Positions 7,320 to 13,658 are shown, counted from the first letter of the stretch. The stretch: DNA of 14,350 nt from Candidatus Peregrinibacteria bacterium (GCA_014729615.1 WJJQ01000145.1:1-14350); one strand, 5' to 3'. Notes: generated by a model from the sequence alone, not told the origin. Numbers and translations are program-made.

Positions 7320-8095
7320 GGTGTTATAAGTTGGATTCTTTCAGGTAAAATTTCAATGTTTACATTTTTATGCTTTTCGAATGAATCGTCAATTGCCCAT
7401 AATGTTTCTTTTTCGGCAGAAATGGATATTTTTTTAAAATGAAAATGGTCTCGTGTGAGTGTTAGGGGATCGTGCATTAAAATCAAATCGAGTTTTCCAT
7501 CTTGAGGATTTATACGTTTATCTAATTTAAAATCTGCAAAGCCAAGTGAAGAAAAATTTGTTACAAAAATAATATTTGTTTTTATTTTTTGTGTTTCACC
7601 GTCCATTTCGTAAGTGTATTCTTGCGGTTCATAATTAATGGATTTTAATGTGGCACTAAGATAAGCTAACTGGCCCATGCGATTTTTGTCATCTCTTTTA
7701 ATGTTAGACATCACTTCAGCGGGCGGGCCGGCATAAGCTCTCATAATGACTCGTCTATTATTGAATTTAAAGGCGTCGAATTTTTTAATGTTAGGATTCA
7801 CCAACAATTCCAATGCGTCTTCAACCTTGGCGGGAATACCAATTTCTTTTGGAATAAGGTTGCCCGTTCCGCCATGCAAAGCCAGAACTGGTATGTCAAT
7901 TTTTTGCATGTATTCGGAAATTGTTCCGTCTCCTCCGTATATAAGCGCCATGTCATAATCTTCGCAGGAAATGGTTTCTCTGCCCGTTATGTGGACATCC
8001 CAGAAAATGTTATGCTTGCGAAAAAAACGATTTAAAACGGATAAAATTGGGAAGTCTTGTCCGGATTCCGGATTAATAATGCAAATTATACGCAT
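7316..8095 (-). CDS. Diacylglycerol kinase-family lipid kinase
   Basis: This is a lipid kinase of the DAGK catalytic-domain family (DgkB/YegS/sphingosine-kinase type), which phosphorylates a lipid hydroxyl with ATP. In the 259 residues, the N-terminal IINPESG at 6-12 matches the family's 'NP.SG' start. The nucleotide motif GGDGT is at 54-58, and HGGTGNLIPKEIGIP (74-88) replaces the common PxGTxND loop. The second domain has GQLAYLSATLKSI and the paired DGKLDL strand. At 259 residues it is shorter than typical YegS/DgkB (about 300) because of compact loops, but both domains are represented. It follows the DUF1328 gene by 24 nt and overlaps the phosphatase gene downstream, so it is the middle of a three-gene operon. 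Whether diacylglycerol, undecaprenol or another lipid is the substrate cannot be read from the sequence. Confidence 0.9.
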   Translation of the reverse strand: MRIICIINPESGQDFPILSVLNRFFRKHNIFWDVHITGRETISCEDYDMALIYGGDGTISEYMQKIDIPVLALHGGTGNLIPKEIGIPAKVEDALELLVNPNIKKFDAFKFNNRRVIMRAYAGPPAEVMSNIKRDDKNRMGQLAYLSATLKSINYEPQEYTYEMDGETQKIKTNIIFVTNFSSLGFADFKLDKRINPQDGKLDLILMHDPLTLTRDHFHFKKISISAEKETLWAIDDSFEKHKNVNIEILPERIQLITP

Positions 8096-8119
8096 ATTTA
8101 TAACTGATTTTAAAGCCTG

Positions 8120-8284
8120 TTATTTTTTCTCGGTAAGACCGATGATCAATGAAAAGACTAACAAGGCCAGGAATACATAGAAAATGATTTCCGCAATATT
8201 TGCCGCCGCGCCGGCTATGCCTCCAAACCCGAAAATTGCTGCTATTATAGCTACAATAAGAAATATTAAAGCCCATCTCAACAT
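8120..8284 (-). CDS. DUF1328 (UPF0391) small membrane protein
   Basis: A 54-residue hydrophobic protein with two membrane helices (about 4-22 and 30-48) separated by FGFGGIAGAAANIA. It begins MLRWALIFLIVAIIAA and ends GLTEKK, which matches the DUF1328/UPF0391 family (E. coli YtjA starts MFRWGIIFLVIALIAA, from memory). The frame could be extended to 8350, but the family's N-terminus falls at ATG 8284. The function is unknown; in other bacteria it is often linked to envelope stress. It is the first gene of the operon with the lipid kinase and phosphatase. It lacks a Shine-Dalgarno sequence. Confidence 0.9.
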   Translation of the reverse strand: MLRWALIFLIVAIIAAIFGFGGIAGAAANIAEIIFYVFLALLVFSLIIGLTEKK

Positions 8285-8335
8285 AACAGTTGGGTTAATA
8301 ATAAAAAGTTTTCTTAATTTAAAGCTAGAGGTAAA

Positions 8336-8392
8336 AGTAATATTAATCAAGTGCTTCCGCTGTACTTATAATGTATATGAAGTAATATTAAT
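8336..8392. repeat. Direct repeat of AGTAATATTAAT upstream of DUF1328
   Basis: The 12-mer AGTAATATTAAT occurs at 8336-8347 and again at 8381-8392, 45 bp apart, in the 143-nt gap upstream of the DUF1328 gene. It could be a pair of regulator sites. A weak minus-strand promoter (TTGATT, 17 nt, TAGCTT) overlaps the first copy. AT-rich sequence makes chance repeats more likely. Confidence 0.3.
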
Positions 8393-8427
8393 TTTGGTGT
8401 GGATTTTTTCATAATGTTGAACCATCG

Positions 8428-8931
8428 TTAAATTGTAATCCAATATCTTCTGACAAGTTTATCTTTTACTTCTATTTTGTCCTGCAATTCGCCTTTGTTT
8501 TTTTCAATAATTCTTTGGGATGCTATGTTTGTGTCATCACACGTTAAAAGGACTTTTTTCAGGCCGATTTCCCGGGCTTTTTCCAATGCCAGTTTCATAA
8601 TTTTATTACCATAACCCTTTTTGCGGGCGGATTTTCGAATGGCGAAACCTATGTGTCCGCCCCTCTTTTTGCTCCAATCGACCAGTTTATGACGAATGTT
8701 TACGTGTCCGACAAATTCGTTATTGTCGATTAGCCAGTAGGTTGTTGAGGGCATCCAGTCTTTGGGTAAATTTTCGCCTTTTGCATTGTCATCCGTTCTT
8801 TGTATGTATTCAATTAGATTAGTTGGTTTTTCAGGCACGTTCCAAAATCAACTTACATTTTCTTTTTCGAATTCTTGCAGTGCCGACACCCAACTTTGTT
8901 CAAATTGTTTGTTTGGTTTTACCAGTTTCAT
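8428..8931 (-). pseudogene. GNAT N-acetyltransferase gene interrupted by an in-frame UGA
   Basis: Read from ATG 8931, this frame encodes a GNAT acetyltransferase of about 167 residues with one in-frame stop, TGA at 8850-8848 (codon 28). The segment before it (MKLVKPNKQFEQSWVSALQE) is a typical family N-terminus. The segment after it continues FWNVPEKPTNLIEYIQ and runs through TTYWLIDNNEFVGHVNIRHK, the acetyl-CoA loop IRKSARKKGYGNK and LTCDDTNIASQRIIEKN to RRYWITI. The interrupted residue is probably Gly, and a single GGA to TGA change explains it. A remnant could start at GTG 8838 (136 residues), but it would lack the first strand and helix and has no ribosome binding site. It lies 24 nt downstream of the small membrane protein gene. 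A sequencing or assembly error, or UGA suppression, is also possible. Confidence 0.8.
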
Positions 8932-8955
8932 GATTTTTCGAGGTCAGCATTATGC

Positions 8956-9234
8956 TTATTTTTTGGATTTTATTAAGGATAAAATTATGTAACTCAGTAA
9001 AAATGTTGGTATCACAACTAACCCGATTTCAGAAATTAACATGCGCATTGTATAGCCACAGCATGTTGGTCTTATCCAAAATTGAATTAGTTCTGCATCT
9101 GGCAGACAGTCTACAAGATGGCATTGCAGATTATCGGGTAAGTAAATGAATCTAAAGAATAATATGTACAGTGCTAAAACCAGCGCGGTAATTATGGTGG
9201 CAGTGATCAGTTTTTTGGCTGTTGGTTTAAACAT
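8956..9234 (-). CDS. Hypothetical small membrane protein with conserved-looking cysteines
   Basis: This 92-residue protein is not recognised. It has an N-terminal membrane helix at about 9-31 and a C-terminal one at about 70-88 ending in KSKK. Between them is a roughly 38-residue loop with four cysteines (CHLVDC and, later, CC) that probably lies outside the membrane and could form disulfides or bind metal. It is followed after 24 nt by the interrupted acetyltransferase gene on the same strand. There is no Shine-Dalgarno sequence before the ATG. The two clean membrane helices with a positively charged end support a real gene. Confidence 0.6.
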   Translation of the reverse strand: MFKPTAKKLITATIITALVLALYILFFRFIYLPDNLQCHLVDCLPDAELIQFWIRPTCCGYTMRMLISEIGLVVIPTFLLSYIILSLIKSKK

Positions 9235-9295
9235 TGGCAGGGATTTATAAAATAATTATGTTTACTTTAACGTTTGCAATTTAGTTAAGCTGAGA

Positions 9296-9315
9296 GATGG
9301 TAAAATATTACCATC
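9296..9315. repeat. 20-bp inverted repeat, candidate operator between divergent genes
   Basis: GATGGTAA (9296-9303) and TTACCATC (9308-9315) are perfect 8-bp arms around AATA. The site lies 62 nt upstream of the minus-strand gene at 9234 and 57 nt upstream of the -35 at 9373, as expected for a regulator binding between divergent promoters. No T run follows, so it is not a terminator. Confidence 0.4.
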
Positions 9316-9372
9316 AATGATCGGTTTGGGCGAGTTGGATGAGTGCCTTTTTTTAGTAAAGCCATGATTTAC

Positions 9373-9401
9373 TTGACAATATATTTTTTTTAGGTTATAA
9401 T
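9373..9401 (+). promoter_or_regulatory. Consensus sigma-70 promoter
   Basis: TTGACA (9373-9378), a 17-nt spacer and TATAAT (9396-9401) match the consensus perfectly. Transcription should start near 9408, about 26 nt before the ATG at 9434. It is the strongest promoter in the window and drives the 220-residue unknown gene. No Shine-Dalgarno sequence follows. Confidence 0.88.
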
Positions 9402-9433
9402 TTAGTGAAAATCTTTTTATTTAGCTTAAATTT

Positions 9434-10096
9434 ATGACTGAAAAATTATCTAATAATGAGCCACAAAAGCTTGAAGCAGCTATGGGTCAGAATGTTAAGC
9501 AATTTGCTAAACAACTAATTGATCGTGCAAAAACTGATGATGTTGATGTGCAAGGTGATTTTAATGGTATTACTTTGTATGTATCCGCTGCGGAACCTGG
9601 TACTGTTGAAGATTTAGTAAACTTTTATTCACAGGAAAGTAATCGTAGAGTAGAAGAATATCGGAAATCTCCCGAAGGTAAAAAGGCTGCTGAGGAATCC
9701 GAAATGCTTGTAATTACACTACAGGAGAAAGCTAATAGCTTAATGAAGCAACTAGATTCAATTGATTTTGCCGATTTGGAAGCAGTGATTGATTGGATTG
9801 TAGATATTCAGGAAGTAAGTGAGTATATTGGTGTTTCATTTGACCAACAAAAAGTAATTGATACGTTTAAAAGTAATGGATTTGATGCAGGTATAAATAC
9901 AGGCGATGATTTTAATAAGGAGGATGCTGAAAATTTTGCAAAATATTTGGTAGGTCAAGTGTTGAAAGGTATTGGTACTTATGGAGTGAAAAGTCAAAAT
10001 ATTCATAAATTTGCCAGTGAGTGGAAAGAAAAATTTGGAAAAAAAGCTCGGATGGAGCAAAAGCAAATAGATCAAATAAAAGAGCGTCTTCAATGA
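9434..10096 (+). CDS. Hypothetical acidic, helical protein
   Basis: This is a 220-residue, Glu/Asp/Lys-rich, mostly helical protein without signal peptide or membrane spans. The stretch at about 43-88 (FNGITLYVSAAEPGTVEDL, then FYSQESNRRVEEY and SPEGKKAAEE) resembles a motif I associate with hypothetical proteins of bacteria and phages, but I cannot attach a function. The middle part (about 95-190) has further helices, including LVGQVLKGIGTYG. The end is a Lys/Gln-rich helix (KKARMEQKQIDQIKERLQ), possibly coiled coil. It has a consensus promoter directly upstream and stands alone between a divergent and a convergent gene, so it is probably well expressed as a single-gene unit. It ends with TGA. 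Confidence 0.75.
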   Translation: MTEKLSNNEPQKLEAAMGQNVKQFAKQLIDRAKTDDVDVQGDFNGITLYVSAAEPGTVEDLVNFYSQESNRRVEEYRKSPEGKKAAEESEMLVITLQEKANSLMKQLDSIDFADLEAVIDWIVDIQEVSEYIGVSFDQQKVIDTFKSNGFDAGINTGDDFNKEDAENFAKYLVGQVLKGIGTYGVKSQNIHKFASEWKEKFGKKARMEQKQIDQIKERLQ

Positions 10097-10159
10097 TATT
10101 TGCTTAAAATTTTTTTTTGATTAAACCGTCTTTGTTAATGTTGCAATTTCAGAGTTTAT

Positions 10160-10948
10160 TTATGAATGATAAATGCCAACCAATCCTTCCGAAATTCTGT
10201 GTGAACTTGGAACTCTAAGTTCAATTAGTTGTTCCTCTTTTGTTTCGTCGAAAAATTTGTTAGTCAGATTTGTGTTTTTTTTGAATATGCGGATTATTTT
10301 TGATTCTAGATTACCGGTTATTGTATTTGGAATTATAATTTTTTCATTAAGAATATGTTTTAAATCGGTCTTTTGTTTATCCGGCAGGTGCTTAAGAATT
10401 AGCTCGAACGAATTACCGAATAACTTTTCTTCTTCTGAGTCTGCAATCAAAAGATTTACACCTTGGGAAAGGGATTTATTAAAAAGCTCAAGAATTTTAT
10501 TTATGGGCTTATTTATGTGTAATTCCATGTAGTGATTTGCAAGTACTTCAAGTAGTGTTTTGAGATTTTTATTGCAGAATTCGTTTAGTATTTCAGTTTT
10601 GCTGAGGACATGCAGCAAGTCATTCATGACGATATTGGTTCCAGATTTTTTTGTCAGTGCAAATGGGTCATAAACTAATCCCAGCGAATTCTTTGATTTT
10701 AAATATCCTTTCCCCAAGGCAAAGAAAACGTATTTGGTTGTGCCCAAATATTTGTCTATTTCATATGATTGATTACTACTTTCAAGAAGATTTGCACTAA
10801 GTAATTTATCTTCGTTTAGAATGTTTTCACTTTTTATTTCGTGTGTGGCGAAGTGTTCGGGAAATGTCGAATTGTTTTCGAATATTCTAATTTCGTTTTT
10901 CTTTGCAAATTTTTCTATAATCTCAAATGTTTTTTTTATTTTCAACAT
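10160..10948 (-). CDS. Hypothetical protein, last gene of the kinase/acetyltransferase operon
   Basis: I do not recognise this protein of about 262 residues. From ATG 10948 it starts MLKIKKTFEIIEKFAKKNEI. The frame also offers GTG 10999, but that would overlap the preceding gene by 77 nt. The ATG gives 26 nt of overlap, the same as at the other junction of this operon. No membrane segments are seen. A region at about 72-115 (YVFFALGKGYLKS, then GLVYDPFAL and MNDLLHVLSK) looks like the core of a compact fold, followed by a helical C-terminal half and a final basic SSHRISEGLVGIYHS. It is AT-rich. Its place behind an APH-fold kinase and a GNAT enzyme implies a shared task, of unknown kind. Confidence 0.7.
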   Translation of the reverse strand: MLKIKKTFEIIEKFAKKNEIRIFENNSTFPEHFATHEIKSENILNEDKLLSANLLESSNQSYEIDKYLGTTKYVFFALGKGYLKSKNSLGLVYDPFALTKKSGTNIVMNDLLHVLSKTEILNEFCNKNLKTLLEVLANHYMELHINKPINKILELFNKSLSQGVNLLIADSEEEKLFGNSFELILKHLPDKQKTDLKHILNEKIIIPNTITGNLESKIIRIFKKNTNLTNKFFDETKEEQLIELRVPSSHRISEGLVGIYHS

Positions 10949-11477
10949 AATTATCGGTAGGATAGATTCTGTATTCCAGTATATGTAGTTTTTTGCCACT
11001 CATGTTTGTAATATCGTATTCTCTGGCAATCTTACCTCCTAAAAGCTCAGGAATTTTTCTGCTTGGATAGTTATCGGCGGCTACCGGATATAGTAGATAG
11101 TCGTAATCTAGATTTTCGTCGGTCCACTTTTTAAGAGCCGTTATTGTTTCTTTCCCATAAGCATTACCGTGTGCCGATTTCTTAATCCAGATGCCTAACT
11201 CGGGGGTTTTTCTGTCAATATGATGAACTCCACCACAGCCGATAAAATCTCCATTTTGTTTATTAAGTATGACAATTTGGAAGTTGCTACCTTCTTTATT
11301 TTCTTTTATTGAGGTTTTAATAAATTCAATTGTTTCCTCAATTTTTTTTGCGGGTTTAGGAAACATATGGGTAGTGATTTCCGCTGTGAACTCCCTAAAA
11401 ATATCGTTTTTGTATTCTTCTTTAATGCTTTTTAAATAAAGGTTGTTGGTCTCAATTGTGAGATTTGACGTGTCCAT
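10923..11477 (-). CDS. GNAT acetyltransferase, RimJ/RimL type
   Basis: This is a 184-residue N-acetyltransferase of the RimJ/RimL branch of GNAT, using acetyl-CoA to modify an amine on a protein N-terminus or a small molecule. It starts with the usual 'T.nLyLksI' strand (about 6-18). FIGCGGVHHID (78-88) is followed by ELGIWIKKSAHGNAYGKE (93-110), the acetyl-CoA-binding beta-bulge and loop (normally Q/RxxGxG/A; here somewhat degenerate, HGNAYG). Later come YPVAADNYPSRKIPELLGG, the AxNxxSxxxxEKxGF-like segment, and a closing EYRIY strand. The start overlaps the end of the kinase gene by 26 nt, and the stop overlaps the next gene by 26 nt. The substrate is not predictable. Confidence 0.85.
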   Translation of the reverse strand: MDTSNLTIETNNLYLKSIKEEYKNDIFREFTAEITTHMFPKPAKKIEETIEFIKTSIKENKEGSNFQIVILNKQNGDFIGCGGVHHIDRKTPELGIWIKKSAHGNAYGKETITALKKWTDENLDYDYLLYPVAADNYPSRKIPELLGGKIAREYDITNMSGKKLHILEYRIYPTDNYVENKKNI

Positions 11478-12282
11478 GAGGGGGTAAACGGTGATTTAGA
11501 TATTTAATAATTGGTAAGAATTCATTGTACTCTTCATACAATGCATCGGTATTATCTGAATCGAAAAAATAAGGGACAAGCAGTCTAAATATTACTGCTC
11601 TTAAAATTAATTGTAGCTTGGTGAATTCATCTAAATCAATATGTTTTAATTCATCAATTTTAGCATTATGCCATGCAATAGAATCTACAACCAAGCATAT
11701 AATAGAATACTCTGCCGGGAAAAAGCCCGGTGAAAAATCAATAATTATCGGTTCATTTTCATTAAAAAGTATATTACCAGCAAAATCGCAGTGGACTAAT
11801 TGACTTTGCAGATTTATTTCAGCTTTGATATTTTCAAGTTCGTTTATGTATCCTTTAAATCTGGCCGGTAGATTACTTGGGATAGACTGTTTTGACCAAG
11901 CAACATCTTGTGCTTTAGTCCATGGACTTTTCCATTCGTCAAAAAATATGGGTTTGCTTATGTTCTTTATAGATGAGTTAAAACTAATAGCTGCTTTTAT
12001 TTTTTCTTCTATTCGACCTTCGTGAAAGCTGCCCGGAATGAATGTAGTTGCACAGTAGGAATCTTCTACATAGTTTCCATTTTTGGATTTTATCGGTCCG
12101 GAATATTGTAAATTTTCGAAATTAATTTTTTCTAAAGCATTGGCAAGCCAAATGTATTTTTCTTCTTCATGAACAGGTTTTATTACAATATTACCAATTT
12201 TGTATGATTCTCCCTGTCCACCGCTTAATAATTGGGCTTCGGTATCGTCTGTAAAATGTTTTATTATTTCTTTTTTGATCAT
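11452..12282 (-). CDS. Aminoglycoside phosphotransferase-fold kinase (TIGR02569-like)
   Basis: This 276-residue protein has the aminoglycoside phosphotransferase/choline kinase fold. Its N-lobe has LSGGQGESYKIGNIVIKPV (19-37), with Lys35 as the likely ATP-binding lysine. The catalytic loop is LVHCDFAGNILF (162-173), with Asp166 as base, Asn170 as metal ligand and Cys in place of the usual Gly. The metal-binding IDF follows, with Asp182. The 'GGQG.S...G..V.KPV' opening is like the TIGR02569 family, whose function is unknown. It probably phosphorylates a small molecule; antibiotic resistance cannot be claimed from fold alone. It opens a minus-strand operon with a GNAT enzyme and an unknown protein, each overlapping by 26 nt. 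The upstream intergenic region carries an ATATAAC/GTTATAT palindrome. No Shine-Dalgarno sequence is seen. Confidence 0.85.
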   Translation of the reverse strand: MIKKEIIKHFTDDTEAQLLSGGQGESYKIGNIVIKPVHEEEKYIWLANALEKINFENLQYSGPIKSKNGNYVEDSYCATTFIPGSFHEGRIEEKIKAAISFNSSIKNISKPIFFDEWKSPWTKAQDVAWSKQSIPSNLPARFKGYINELENIKAEINLQSQLVHCDFAGNILFNENEPIIIDFSPGFFPAEYSIICLVVDSIAWHNAKIDELKHIDLDEFTKLQLILRAVIFRLLVPYFFDSDNTDALYEEYNEFLPIIKYLNHRLPPHGHVKSHN

Positions 12283-12328
12283 TTTGCGTGAAAGTGCCAG
12301 TGTACATGTGGAAAGTTGTGTTGGTATA

Positions 12329-12343
12329 ATATAACCGTTATAT
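12329..12343 (-). promoter_or_regulatory. Palindrome over the candidate promoter of the kinase operon
   Basis: ATATAAC-C-GTTATAT is a 15-bp palindrome with 7-bp arms, 47 nt upstream of the kinase ATG. It overlaps a minus-strand TATTAT (-10-like) sequence at 12331-12326, which would suit operator control, but no good -35 is visible. The adjacent GGTATAATAT (12323-12332) recurs in the other intergenic element at 13448-13457. Confidence 0.35.
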
Positions 12344-12395
12344 GGGGCTTACCAGAGTAATTTTTTGGTGAGTGATCGAATATGCATGCTGGGCT

Positions 12396-12470
12396 GGTAA
12401 CGTTTGCGTGATTTTGGCGGACTGTGGGCCAAGCAGGCAGGCAACGAAGCCATATATACGCCTGTTAGGT
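12396..12470 (-). repeat. attC-like imperfect inverted repeat, copy 1 (3' of methyltransferase)
   Basis: Read on the minus strand, this 75-bp element opens ACCTAAC (12470-12464), which fits the integron inverse core RYYYAAC, and closes GCAAACG followed by TTACC near 12406-12396, resembling a GTTRRRY core. The inner ends AGGCGT and ACGCAA pair loosely. It shares with the second copy the words CTAACAG, TATA-x-GGCTT, TTGCCT, GCT-x-GGC and CCACA in the same order and the closing GCAAACG. It begins 19 nt after the methyltransferase stop. No integrase is in the window; attC identity is inferred. Confidence 0.5.
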
Positions 12471-12488
12471 GATGTAAATTATTTTTTT

Positions 12489-13388
12489 TTACTCATTCAG
12501 CTTGTAGGAGCTTAAGTACCCTCCAAAATTTTCCTTGCTGGCTTTTTTCGCGAATACTATGCCATCAGCAAGCAACCCTTTGTATTCATCAATTTCTTCA
12601 ATATTCTTGCTTCCACAACGGATCTTTTCGAGCGAAAAACTACTTTTTATATCAAAACTTAATTCAGGAAACAGTAACACTCCTTTTTGATGTTTTTCTA
12701 TCCGCAAAATGTAAGAATTCTTGCCAGTTCCATATGAATTGACCTTGTTAATACAAATAGTAAAACTAACCCCAGTCTTAGCTTCGAGTAAGCTTTTAAC
12801 GTCAATAATTTCCGATCCTTTACTTATACGAAATCTTGGAAAATGCAGATCAGTCGGCCAAAAATCATCATCAGTTCTGTCAATATTTATAATGGCTATT
12901 CCGTTAATTTTTAGTATTCTAGAAATCTCCTTAATCGCCTCTATTTTGTCGTTAAAATAGTGAAAGGCATTTGTAGAGTAAATTAAGTCAATGGAATTAT
13001 TTGCCATGGGTAGGGTTTTGCAAGCATTCGTATTAAGTAATACTGGCACTGTTTTATTTTGGAACGGAATTTTGAATTCCCTTGCTATCAATAATGGTTC
13101 TTTTTGAGCTTCTTCATGTCTTATTTGATTAGCAAAAAAGAGGCTGTTGGGATCAGGTTTTCCGCTATAAAAGATTCCAAATAGGTTTAATTCTGCCTCT
13201 TTTTTTGAAAAAATGTTACTCAAATCCCATAAAGATCTACCAACCCCGCAGCCAAGGTCAACTATGGATATTTCATTATCTAGCTTGAATCTCTTTGTTA
13301 TTTCGTCAATAAGATTGAAGTCTAAAATTGACATTACTGTTTGTAGAGATCTACTTATGCTTTTGTGACTTTTAAGCTGTTTATTCAC
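12489..13388 (-). CDS. Class I SAM-dependent methyltransferase
   Basis: This is a 299-residue methyltransferase with a Rossmann-type SAM domain. Motif I is IVDLGCGVGRSLWDLS at 42-57 (SAM-binding glycines 46, 48 and 50). The motif IV region is NSIDLIYSTNAFHYFNDK at 131-148, followed by the EISRILKINGIAIINID strand-helix at 154-170. An insertion of about 60 residues lies between motif I and the ALPMANNSID-like segment, and an extra C-terminal domain of about 120 residues follows, perhaps binding the substrate. The start is uncertain: GTG 13388 gives 299 residues and no well-placed Shine-Dalgarno sequence, while ATG at codon 19 is another option. It is AT-rich. Attached attC-like elements lie on both sides and its neighbours are unrelated, so it may be a mobile cassette gene. 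The substrate is unknown. Confidence 0.88.
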   Translation of the reverse strand: MNKQLKSHKSISRSLQTVMSILDFNLIDEITKRFKLDNEISIVDLGCGVGRSLWDLSNIFSKKEAELNLFGIFYSGKPDPNSLFFANQIRHEEAQKEPLLIAREFKIPFQNKTVPVLLNTNACKTLPMANNSIDLIYSTNAFHYFNDKIEAIKEISRILKINGIAIINIDRTDDDFWPTDLHFPRFRISKGSEIIDVKSLLEAKTGVSFTICINKVNSYGTGKNSYILRIEKHQKGVLLFPELSFDIKSSFSLEKIRCGSKNIEEIDEYKGLLADGIVFAKKASKENFGGYLSSYKLNE

Positions 13389-13414
13389 CTTTTTGTAAAA
13401 AATAATTTATTTCA

Positions 13415-13534
13415 GCTAGCGTTTGCAGGCTATGCGACGATTGGCACTGGTATAATATCACGACAGTGCACACCAGTGCCAAATGTGGGCGTTTGCCGAG
13501 CTGAGGCAATAAGCCGTATAGCCTGCTGTTAGCC
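13415..13534 (-). repeat. attC-like nested inverted repeat, copy 2 (5' of methyltransferase)
   Basis: This is a 120-bp element with three nested levels of pairing: GCTAGC (13415-13420) with GTTAGCC (13528-13534), imperfect; GCAGGCTAT (13425-13433) with ATAGCCTGC (13518-13526), 9 bp perfect; and TTGGCACTGG (13441-13450) with CCAGTGCCAA (13473-13482), 10 bp perfect. On the minus strand it opens GGCTAACAG and closes GCAAACGCTAGC, like copy 1. Its inner stem also contains a weak minus-strand promoter-like pair (TTGGCA, 19 nt, TATTAT) that could drive the methyltransferase. Confidence 0.6.
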
Positions 13535-13658
13535 GCCCCGAGCCGAAGGCGAGAGTGCAGCGTGGCACGACTAAAAGGAGTGAGTTCAAAAATATTATCC
13601 CATCCAAATAAACCTTTTGATAGGCTTTTAACTAATTCATGAGGAATTTTCAGTATAA
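13535..13658. other. Intergenic G+C-rich patch with no gene
   Basis: Right of the attC-like copy 2, the first 36 or so bases of this gap are strikingly G+C-rich: a hand count over 13531-13570 gives 29 of 40. The rest is AT-rich. I see no ORF or stable RNA in it. Together with copy 2 and the promoter at 13659, it fills the 301-nt gap before the next gene. Confidence 0.4.

Noticed and set aside
8848..8850. UGA read as glycine (genetic code 25) across the window
   Set aside because: Genes at 4494, 6819, 7316, 9434, 10923 and 11452 all end in TGA at sensible lengths, one of them in an ATGA overlap, and uvrB has no in-frame TGA. A single nonsense change is simpler.
9327..9356. Intrinsic terminator before the run of T at 9350-9356
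   Set aside because: Only a 3-bp GGC/GCC stem can form, and the location is within a divergent promoter region where no terminator is expected.
10173..10532. Plus-strand open frame of 119 codons
   Set aside because: Antisense to the last gene of the kinase operon, with no promoter or homology signal.
11452..12282. Calling the APH-fold kinase an aminoglycoside resistance gene
   Set aside because: Only the fold and catalytic residues are visible; the sequence is closer in style to the uncharacterised TIGR02569 group than to known resistance enzymes.
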